Below are positions 23,001-28,551 of a stretch of 28,551 nt of DNA, piece after piece; the first letter of the stretch is position 1; each line of letters begins with the position of its first letter. Made by a program: the position numbers and the translations under genes. This stretch comes from JAIRTY01 sp050257395. GTDB taxonomy: Bacteria > Actinomycetota > Actinomycetes > Streptosporangiales > Streptosporangiaceae. The stretch spans positions 1 through 28,551 of the forward strand of contig JBLMWU010000357.1 of assembly GCA_050257395.1 (NCBI GenBank). The letters run 5' to 3'. The notes beneath the pieces are model-generated. The model was not told where the DNA came from and did not search any database. It saw nothing but the letters and a program-made list of their open reading frames with translations.

Positions 23001-23908
23001 AGCGGCCGGCCAGCGAGCGCCGCCGCGACGCAGGCCCGCTGTGCGGAGTCGGCCGCCAGGATCAGCGGCGCCGTGTCCGGGGCCGTCCAGCCGCCGATCT
23101 CCGGGCCGGCCGCCGGGCGGGAGAACTCGCGCTCGCCACCGGCGGGCCGGCCGTCCGCCAGCGCCCGCACCGCCGGGTGGGCCGCGGCCAGGGCCTCGTT
23201 GTCGAGCAGGTCCTGATAGGTCGCCCCGCTGGGGAACGGGAACCAGGACAGCAGCAGGGTGCCGGTGACCCGCCAGCCCTCCCGGGCGGCGGCCGCGTCG
23301 ACAGCCGCCTCCAGCAGCCGCGCCAGGGCAACCTCGTCCAGGTCGCGTACTGGCGGCAACGTAACCCGGTAGCGGCCCAGCTCCCGGGCGAGCGCGGGGT
23401 TGACCAGCGGGCCGTCGGCCGCTGGCGCGAGCACCGGCAGGTCGCCGTCCCCGGCGGCCGTCAGCCGGACCGGGACCAGCAGCAGCGGGCTGGTGCGCCG
23501 GGCCTGGCCCTCCCCCGCCCAGGTCAGCGCGCCGGCTGCCAGGTAGAGGGCGCCCTCACCGCCGCCTGGGTCGTCCGGGCCGGGCCGCAGCGTGAGCTGC
23601 CGGGCGGTGACGGCCAGGCTGGTCGGGTCCTGATCGGTGTCGAGCACGCCGGGACCGGGCCGGGGCGCGGCCCCGTCCAGGCCGCCGGTGCGGGGCCGGA
23701 GTGTGAAGGCCCCGCCCGCGGCGAGCCGGGCGATGACCTCCCCGGCTGGCGGCCGCACGATCGTGATCACACCGTCCGCGCCCGGGGTCGCGCTGAGCAG
23801 CGCGCTGGCGGCCGCCGCGTCGATGAGGCCGTCCCGCCAGCGCCCGATCGCCGAGCGGACGTGCGTGTCCCGGCCGGCCGCAGGCCGGGAATAGCCCTCA
23901 CCCAGCAC
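20099..23908 (-). CDS. DUF4011/superfamily-1 helicase-like protein, degenerate and lacking the second helicase domain
   Basis: The 1269-residue product begins with a DUF4011-type region (IGRWRDGLIDAAAASALLSA at about 21-40), then LYLAAGALTWAGEG, TSPLLLVPVRL, VNPALARELG and a GWRVTGTLLLSWFPF strand. These are the usual N-terminal blocks of large actinobacterial DUF4011 ATPases. A superfamily-1 ATPase domain follows, but its motifs are altered: Walker A reads GAAGTGRRQT (about 307-316) with Arg where the invariant Lys belongs. Walker B reads FDVVIIGDADQL (about 1204-1215) instead of DEAS. The GD--QLPPT motif III is replaced by AQPAGPGRPAAP. The protein stops after LSWRYAAGE, where helicase domain 2 (motifs IV-VI) would begin. 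About 850 residues of Ala-rich helical insert lie between the Walker motifs. GTG start with AGGAGG six bases upstream. ATP hydrolysis is doubtful. Confidence 0.8.
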   Translation of the reverse strand: MLGEGYSRPAAGRDTHVRSAIGRWRDGLIDAAAASALLSATPGADGVITIVRPPAGEVIARLAAGGAFTLRPRTGGLDGAAPRPGPGVLDTDQDPTSLAVTARQLTLRPGPDDPGGGEGALYLAAGALTWAGEGQARRTSPLLLVPVRLTAAGDGDLPVLAPAADGPLVNPALARELGRYRVTLPPVRDLDEVALARLLEAAVDAAAAREGWRVTGTLLLSWFPFPSGATYQDLLDNEALAAAHPAVRALADGRPAGGEREFSRPAAGPEIGGWTAPDTAPLILAADSAQRACVAAALAGRPLVMEGAAGTGRRQTVANMIGALLHAGQTVLFVSPDAAGGGAVTERLARAGLGPYLLELGTRAAASAEVAAELAGALDTQPAGPAAPGLDQDARQRLGQFSAYTGAMKRSRPPLGYSLHDVIGMVASVRDIPAPPAAGPAPASLTAAVFGEIRQAAAALAAAWRPAAEGRSFPWRGVTARGSQDERLYQAASALEELAGMVRVNQTLADVTGLTRPSSAPALAALLDHLWGWPEGMPDGWLTMESLDAVEVAVTQLAGALTAITAREGKAAQAAGGDWRTIPRPDALPAVDTRALAGLAPACADPAELTAGQIGGLARSFSAAADQLDKRLGTLANLASMLGMPAPVTFSDAADLLTLAHLAEEPDRPERSWLSIPGQQAAYEAGRTLYEAHRALAAAAAEASAYYTADVLNHDAGGLAQRLGQEVNRLSRLSGDYRADRRTVAAFTREGVSPETAVEHLALAAAWEHAASSLTAAEARYGAHLGPYYAGQATDFDRLGRALTHAATAVRSARGHDLSRAAEHISRDAVPKPVITSTVAEIRQDLAAWQATLAAPPAVAARPELINGGIAAAAEWLRAHLAPLQSARAFTERMGEAAGRQLTFGQARQLVALREAADTAHAELTSRKAVFTELCGRLYAGTQTDVAALSAALEWARGLRTMITGGPGPLTPAHLKAAESAVPTAGLAEAAAAWQQACASLADAFGPERRHDLAAELDEYEDGTAVLEAMFNDAGGRDEWHAYQAARAALTVYGLAEAADFCAAQHVAAGRVAQVIEGAVLQGWAEYQLRTAPDLAAFRAADRGALLRDYLELDAALQSAAAGTIVRACNARRAQADDGESSLLRREAGKAADHAGRAGAGPAEPPLPVRELLERTRRTVQAVKPCLVTSAHGASRYLPADLHFDVVIIGDADQLSPAEAAACLYRGSAAVLVAQPAGPGRPAAPVPAVAAASGVYEHIGLSWRYAAGE

Positions 23909-24338
23909 GCACGCCCTCCTATCGCGTCACCCTCGGCAGGCGCGGTGGCTCGCAGCTCGCAGACGTGAGGTGACGGCTGCACAGCGGCGTTTCCGGCCGG
24001 TCATGGCCCGGAAACTAGACGCCGGGCCAGGCCCGCTGGATCACACACGCGCCGGGAAGTCCGGGAAGTATCGCCATTATCGTCCCCCGCGTCCCCCGCC
24101 GTCCGGTCATCGGCTGAGGCCGGCCGTCAGGCCTGGCCGGGCCGCCGGGCAACCTCTCACTTCCCTGCCTGTGATGTTCACCTTGCCCCGGTTAAAGCGA
24201 AAACGCCACCTGATCCGTTTCGGGCGGGCGGCCGCCGCCCAGCGGCGGCGGCCCGGCAGAGTTATATCGCAAGACGATAGGAATGGTTTCCGGCCGGCAC
24301 GGTAGTCCTCCATGACACGTCTTCCATGGGGGTGACCC
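23909..24338. other. Divergent 430-bp spacer with a short palindrome
   Basis: No gene is supported; a 111-codon plus-strand frame (23970-24305) is Arg/Pro-rich without domain pattern. The GTG of the helicase-like gene leads leftward from here, and the DUF3040 gene rightward. An AT-richer patch at 24261-24290 includes TATCG-CAAGA-CGATA (24265-24279), a perfect 5-bp inverted repeat about 60 bp before the DUF3040 ATG. That position suits an operator or a promoter region. I see no convincing -35/-10 pair. Confidence 0.4.
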
Positions 24339-24692
24339 ATGAGCCTCGCACCGGCCGACCGGCTCGCACTCGCCCGGATCGAGAGCGAGCTGCGCCGGTC
24401 CGATCCCGTCCTGGCCGCCAGGCTCCGGGCCTTCGGGGGAAAACGCGGCCGGCGGCGCGCACCGGCCTGTGAGCGGCGCACCTGGTGGCCGCGGGCCCTG
24501 CGGCTGCACGTGCTCGCCGCGGCAGCGGCCCTGCTGCTGGGCGTGCTGTGGGGAATCGTGCTCAGCGGTTCCGCCGGCCCGCAGGCCCGCTCACCGGCGT
24601 GCGGTCATGGCTGGCACGTGCCCCCGTGCGCCGCCCGGTACGGCCCGGGCGCCGAGCATGCACAGCACCGGCCGCAGCCCGGTATCCCCTGA
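24339..24692 (+). CDS. DUF3040 membrane protein
   Basis: The 117-residue protein begins MSLAPADRLALARIESELRR followed by SDPVLAARLRAF, the N-terminal signature of DUF3040, small actinobacterial membrane proteins of unknown function. A basic linker (GGKRGRRRAP) leads to one hydrophobic segment at about 53-77 (ALRLHVLAAAAALLLGVLWG and on). The family often has two such helices; only one is evident here. The C-terminal ~40 residues hold three Cys and several His (ACGHGWHVPPCAARYG) and may be extracytoplasmic. The ATG follows GGGGGTGACCC. The last 131 bp lie opposite the 3' end of the P-type ATPase frame as annotated. Confidence 0.75.
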   Translation: MSLAPADRLALARIESELRRSDPVLAARLRAFGGKRGRRRAPACERRTWWPRALRLHVLAAAAALLLGVLWGIVLSGSAGPQARSPACGHGWHVPPCAARYGPGAEHAQHRPQPGIP

Positions 24693-27426
24693 CACCGGGA
24701 GCCGGCCCGGGCAGCCTGGGCGCCCGCGCCAGCACGGTGAACCGGGCGGCGCGGCGGCGCACCCGGTGGCCGGGGACCGGGCGCCGCGCCGTGGGCGGCG
24801 CGGCCGCGGCGCGGTAGAACCACCGCTTGCCGGCCTCGATCAGGGCGAGGTAGGTGACCACCATCCCGGCCAGCGCCAGGAAGAACGGCCCCGGGAGCGG
24901 CTGGAACCCCAGCGCGCGGGCGGCGGGGAGCGCCGGCAGCGCCGCGCCCACGGCGACCACCCCCAGCGCGGCCAGCAGCAGCGGCATGCTCGGGTGGCTG
25001 CGGAAGAACGGGACCCGGCGGGTGCGGATCGCGAAGATCACCAGCGTCTGGGTGGCCAGGGACTCCACGAACCAGCCGGAGCGGAACAGCGCCGGGCCGG
25101 CGTGGAAGACCCACAGCATGATGCCGAAGGTCAGGAAGTCGAACAGGGAGCTGATCGGCCCGAAGAAGAACATGAACCGGCGGATGAAGCGCACGTCCCA
25201 GCGTGACGGGCGGGCCAGCTGCTCGGCGTCCACCTCATCGGTGGGAATGGTGAGCTGGCTGGTGTCGTAGAGCAGGTTGTTGAGCAGGATCTGGGACGGC
25301 AGCATCGGCAGGAAGGTCAGGAACAGCGACGCCCCGGCCGCGCTGAACATGTTCCCGAAATTGCTGGACGTGCCCATCAGCACGTACTTCATGGTGTTGG
25401 CGAAGATCCGCCGCCCGCCGACCACGCCGTCGGCGAGCACATCGAGATCCTTCTCCAGCAGCAGCACGTCGGCCGCGTCCTTGGCGACGTCGGTGGCCGA
25501 GTCCACCGAGATGCCGACGTCGGCGGCGTGCAGCGCTACCGCGTCGTTGACGCCGTCGCCGAGGAACGCGACCGCCGACCCGGCCTTCCGCTGGGCCCGC
25601 ACGATCCGCGCCTTGTGCTCCGGGGTGACCCTGGCGAAGACGGTGCCGCTGGCGAGCAGGTGCCCGAGCCGGTCCCCGGCCGCGTCGATGTCCGCGCCGG
25701 TCACCACCTGGCCCGCCGGCAGCCCGAGCTCGGCGCACACCTTGGCCGCCACCGCCGGGTTGTCCCCGGTGAGGATCTTGACCGTGATGCCGAGCCCCGC
25801 CAGCCGGGCCAGCGCGGCCCGGGCCGAGGGCTTGGGCGGGTCGAGGAACACCAGCAGCCCGCGGAACTCCAGGTCGCGCTCGTCCGCCGCGGTGAGTTGC
25901 TGCTGCCCGTCCGCCGGGCGGGAGGCCACGGCCACCACCCGGTTGCCGGCGGCGAACTCGGCGTCCAGCCGGGCCCGGGCGGACTCCGGCATCTCCCCGC
26001 ACCGGGCCAGCACGTTCTCCGGCGCGCCCTTGGTGATGATCGCGCGGTGCCCGCCGGGGTCTTCGACCAGGACCGAGACCGCCCGCCGCTCGTGGTCGAA
26101 GGGGAGGGTGGCCAGCCGCCGGTACCCGGCGAGCGCCCGCCGGTGGTGGCCGGCCGCCGGGGACTCCCACAGCGCGACGTCGAGCGGGTTGCCGCCCGCG
26201 GCCTGGCCGCCGGTCACCACCGCCTCGTTGCACAGCAGCCCCAGCAGCAGCGCGTCCCCGCCGTCCCGGCCGTCCGGGCCGGCCGCGCGCATGAACCGCA
26301 GGCTCCCCTCGGTCAGGGTGCCGGTCTTGTCGGTGAACAGCACCTCGATGTCCCCGAGGTCCTCGATGCACACCAGCCGTTTCACCAGGACCTTGCGCCG
26401 GGCCAGCTGCCGTGAGCCTGCCGCGAGACTGGTCGACACCACGGCCGGCAGCAGCTGCGGGGAGATCCCCACCGCGATCGCCAGCGAGAACAGCAGCGCG
26501 TCGATGACCGGGCGGTGCAGGGCCACGTTGGCGATGAAGATGCCGGCGGTCAGCACGGCGGCCACCCACACCAGCAGCATGGAGAACTTGCGCAGGCCGA
26601 TCTGGAACGCGGTCTCGGGCCGCCGGGCACCGAGCCCCAGTGCGATCCGCCCGAACTCCGCGCGCCCGCCGGTGGCGACCACCACCCCGGTGCCCGAGCC
26701 GGCCCGCACCACCGTGCCCATCAGCGCGCAGCTGGTGAGCTCCGCGAGCGGGGTCTGCGGCGGGACCGCGGCCGGGGACTTCTCCGCTGGCAGCGACTCC
26801 CCGGTCAGCACGGACTCGTCGCACTCCAGCCCGGTGACGGCCAGCAGCCGCAGGTCCGCCGGGACCACCTCGCCCAGCTGCAGGCTGATGACGTCGCCGG
26901 GCACGAGCTCGGTGACGTCGACCTGCCGGGGCTGCCCGTCGCGCACGGCCACGCAGCGGTGCCGGACCGCCGAGTGCAGCGCCTCGGCGGCCTTCTCGGC
27001 CCGGTACTCGTTGAGGAACCCGAGGCCCACCGATGCGGCGAGGATGACGCCGATGATCACGGCGTCGGTCCGTTCCCCGACGAAGAACGAGGCCACGGCG
27101 GTGACCAGCAGCAGGAGCAGCAGCGGTGACCTGAGCTGGCGGGCCAGCACGGGCAGCGCCCGGGCACGGTGGCTGCGCACCGCGTTGGGGCCGGTCACCC
27201 GCAGCCGCCGGGCCGCCTCGCCAGCGGCCAGCCCCGCGTCGCTGCTGCGCAGCCGGGCCAGCACCCCGGCCGCGTCCAGCGCGGCGGCCGCCGCCACGGT
27301 CAGCGGCGCGGCGCCGGCTCCCTCCTGCTCGCGGCGGGGGACGGCAACGGTCACGGGCACCTCGCTGGTCGGAGCCTGGCCCAGGCTCGCACGGCTACCG
27401 CCACCGGGCGCAGGGCCCAAGGTCAC
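24562..27426 (-). CDS. mgtA: MgtA-type magnesium-translocating P-type ATPase
   Basis: P3B-type ATPases import Mg2+ using ATP. The frame has an N-terminal cytoplasmic region, a first helix pair around 100-140, TGES (208-211) in the actuator domain, the membrane motif ISPQLLP (about 321-327) in place of the usual TPEMLP, the phosphorylated Asp near 366 in DKTGTLTEG, KGAPENVLARC, GDNPAV, FLGDGVNDAVALHAADVGIS, and the MgtA-specific C-terminal LLYDTSQLTIPTDEVD and FMFFFGPISSLFDFLTF. Substrate follows from the last motifs. The frame opens with a GTG that has weak ribosome support; a GTG at 27354 has GAGG five bases upstream and may be the true start. After GKRWFY, where relatives usually end (about 24810), an Arg/Pro/Ala-rich tail of ~85 residues continues. 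Confidence 0.92.
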   Translation of the reverse strand: MTLGPAPGGGSRASLGQAPTSEVPVTVAVPRREQEGAGAAPLTVAAAAALDAAGVLARLRSSDAGLAAGEAARRLRVTGPNAVRSHRARALPVLARQLRSPLLLLLLVTAVASFFVGERTDAVIIGVILAASVGLGFLNEYRAEKAAEALHSAVRHRCVAVRDGQPRQVDVTELVPGDVISLQLGEVVPADLRLLAVTGLECDESVLTGESLPAEKSPAAVPPQTPLAELTSCALMGTVVRAGSGTGVVVATGGRAEFGRIALGLGARRPETAFQIGLRKFSMLLVWVAAVLTAGIFIANVALHRPVIDALLFSLAIAVGISPQLLPAVVSTSLAAGSRQLARRKVLVKRLVCIEDLGDIEVLFTDKTGTLTEGSLRFMRAAGPDGRDGGDALLLGLLCNEAVVTGGQAAGGNPLDVALWESPAAGHHRRALAGYRRLATLPFDHERRAVSVLVEDPGGHRAIITKGAPENVLARCGEMPESARARLDAEFAAGNRVVAVASRPADGQQQLTAADERDLEFRGLLVFLDPPKPSARAALARLAGLGITVKILTGDNPAVAAKVCAELGLPAGQVVTGADIDAAGDRLGHLLASGTVFARVTPEHKARIVRAQRKAGSAVAFLGDGVNDAVALHAADVGISVDSATDVAKDAADVLLLEKDLDVLADGVVGGRRIFANTMKYVLMGTSSNFGNMFSAAGASLFLTFLPMLPSQILLNNLLYDTSQLTIPTDEVDAEQLARPSRWDVRFIRRFMFFFGPISSLFDFLTFGIMLWVFHAGPALFRSGWFVESLATQTLVIFAIRTRRVPFFRSHPSMPLLLAALGVVAVGAALPALPAARALGFQPLPGPFFLALAGMVVTYLALIEAGKRWFYRAAAAPPTARRPVPGHRVRRRAARFTVLARAPRLPGPAPGVRGYRAAAGAVHARRPGRTGRRTGARASHDRTPVSGPAGRRNR

Positions 27427-27533
27427 CAGTCATGGCCTGGCCGCGGCGCGGCGGCAAGCCGGGGCGGGGGCTGCCCGGGCCGCCAGCCGCTCCCCGGTTT
27501 AACGCCGCCGCCAGGCGGAAAGCTGGGACCGGC
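27427..27533. promoter_or_regulatory. Divergent intergenic region between mgtA and the oxidase gene
   Basis: The 107-bp gap must carry promoters for both genes if neither start is internal. It is almost entirely G/C except for GGTTTAAC at 27497-27504. I see no magnesium-riboswitch-like leader, no clear -35/-10 pair and no strong palindrome. Confidence 0.35.
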
Positions 27534-28551
27534 ATGGAGTTGCCGGAGATGCGCCGCCTGCTCCGGGTGAGCCGGCCGCCAGCACCGTACGGGGCCAGGA
27601 GGCTGGCCCGCTGTTACAGCATCGAGGATGTGGCCAGGAAGGCCCGGCGCCGGCTGCCGCTGGGCGCCCGGGCCTACCTGGAAGGCGGCGGGGAAGGCGA
27701 GTACACGCTGCGCCGCAACCGGGCCGCCTTCGACCAGTTCGAGTTCGTCCCCGACATGCCCCGCGACGTGAGTCACGTGGACACCACCGCCACCGTGCTC
27801 GGCCAGCCCATCCCGCTGCCGCTGGTGCTGTCACCGGTCGGCGCGCCGCGGATGTTCCACCACGAAGGCGAGCTGGCGGTGGCCCGCGCCGCCCGCCAGG
27901 CGGGCCTCCCGTACGCGCTGTCCACCCTGGCGACCAGGTCGGTGGAGGAGGTGGCGGCGCAGACGGACACGCCGCTGTGGTTCCAGCTGTACCTGTGGGG
28001 GGACCGCGGCGAGACCAGGGAGGCCATCGCGCGGGCCCGGGCCGCCGGATTCAGCGCGCTGCTGTTCAGCATCGACACCAGCGTCCGCTCCAAGCGCGAA
28101 CGGGAGAAGCACGCCGGCCTCGACCTGCCCACGCCGCAGCTGGCCGTCCCCACCTTCCTCGAGGGCGCGCTGCACCCGAGCTGGTGCTGGCACTTCCTCA
28201 CGTCCGAAACGATCAGTTTCCCCAACATCGGCCCGCGTGACCACCGCTCCCGCGAGAAGCTCTCCGGCATGTTCGACGGCACCGTGCGCTGGGCGGACCT
28301 GGTCTGGATCCGCGAGCTGTGGGACGGGCCGATCCTGGTCAAAGGCGTGCTGCGGCCCGAGGAAGCGGTCCGGGCCGCCGACGCCGGCCTGGACGGGGTG
28401 ATCGTCAGCAACCACGGTGGCCGCCAGCTCGACCACCTGCCGGCCACCATCGACGTGCTGCCCGGGATCGTCGACGCGGCCGGGGACCGGCTGGAGGTCC
28501 TGGTGGACTCCGGCTTCCGCCGGGGCAGCGACGTGGCCGCGGGGGGGGGGG
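27534..28551 (+). CDS. FMN-dependent alpha-hydroxy acid oxidase/dehydrogenase, 3' truncated
   Basis: These TIM-barrel flavoenzymes oxidise L-lactate, glycolate, mandelate or similar acids. About 339 codons are present. Family blocks are in order: YSIEDVARKARRRLP and AYLEGGGEGEYTLRRNRAAF, LSPVGAPRMFHHEGELAVAR, ALSTLATRSVEEVA, WFQLYLWGDR, an LFSIDTSVRSKRERE stretch at the variable loop, the catalytic Lys in ILVKGVLRPEEA, the catalytic His in VIVSNHGGRQLDHLP, and VLVDSGFRRGSDV with the conserved Arg. Motifs do not decide among LldD, glycolate oxidase and others. The ATG has only weak purine support; an ATG five codons later is possible. The frame ends in a run of 11 G, where relatives continue with K/A-rich ALALGA, so the last codons are unreliable. 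Confidence 0.88.
   Translation, partial: MELPEMRRLLRVSRPPAPYGARRLARCYSIEDVARKARRRLPLGARAYLEGGGEGEYTLRRNRAAFDQFEFVPDMPRDVSHVDTTATVLGQPIPLPLVLSPVGAPRMFHHEGELAVARAARQAGLPYALSTLATRSVEEVAAQTDTPLWFQLYLWGDRGETREAIARARAAGFSALLFSIDTSVRSKREREKHAGLDLPTPQLAVPTFLEGALHPSWCWHFLTSETISFPNIGPRDHRSREKLSGMFDGTVRWADLVWIRELWDGPILVKGVLRPEEAVRAADAGLDGVIVSNHGGRQLDHLPATIDVLPGIVDAAGDRLEVLVDSGFRRGSDVAAGGG

Noticed and set aside
20987..23968. 993-codon plus-strand frame opposite the helicase-like gene
   Set aside because: Gly/Arg/Pro-rich antisense frame typical of GC-rich DNA; no motif, while the minus strand holds consistent domain homology.
23970..24305. 111-codon frame in the spacer before the DUF3040 gene
   Set aside because: Arg/Pro-rich, no ribosome site and no family pattern.
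25277..27502. 741-codon plus-strand frame opposite mgtA
   Set aside because: Ser/Ala/Arg-rich antisense shadow of a well-supported P-type ATPase gene.

Overview
The window is very GC-rich (clearly above 70 percent by eye) with strong G/C third positions. It carries actinobacterial marker content: a NdgR/LtbR-type IclR regulator beside leuCD, the F420 gene fbiD/cofC, a small HU protein and a DUF4232 lipoprotein. It looks like chromosome from a high-GC actinomycete, perhaps near Streptosporangiales, though I cannot place the genus. It ends in an 11-base G run that looks like a contig end.

Left part (1-11.3 kb) is a conserved housekeeping block. It starts with the tail of a LuxR-type response regulator and a repeat-rich spacer. 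An anchored CBM2-like protein and thiL follow on the minus strand, divergent from a stand-alone Lrp/AsnC ligand-binding protein. fbiD converges on that small gene and shares a CTAG with it at the stop codons. A tightly coupled plus-strand operon then runs plsC, gpsA, a Cys/Met-metabolism PLP enzyme, ddl and a cold-shock-like ORF, joining phospholipid precursor, sulfur amino acid and peptidoglycan steps. Minus-strand hup and leuCD follow, with hairpin terminators on both sides, and ndgR is divergent from leuC across a palindromic operator.

Middle part (11.4-20 kb): a three-gene proton-translocating transhydrogenase operon (pntAA-pntAB-pntB) ends in a strong hairpin. It is followed by a membrane protein, a 55-residue membrane peptide coupled to a UbiA prenyltransferase, and an AhpD-like protein overlapping ubiA tail to tail. 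A TnpB-only IS605-type element comes next; its reading frame runs through the element's right end, and its omegaRNA scaffold is recognisable. Then come a DUF4232 lipoprotein and a secreted GH12-like glycosidase with an apparent frameshift just after its second catalytic glutamate.

Right part (20-28.5 kb): a 1269-residue DUF4011/superfamily-1 helicase-like protein has a degraded Walker A, Walker B and motif III and lacks the second helicase domain. A 56-residue protein lies just downstream on the same strand. This pair is the best candidate here for something undescribed. A DUF3040 membrane protein, an MgtA-type P-type ATPase with an odd Arg-rich tail, and a truncated FMN-dependent alpha-hydroxy acid oxidase complete the window. 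No rRNA, tRNA or CRISPR array was seen.
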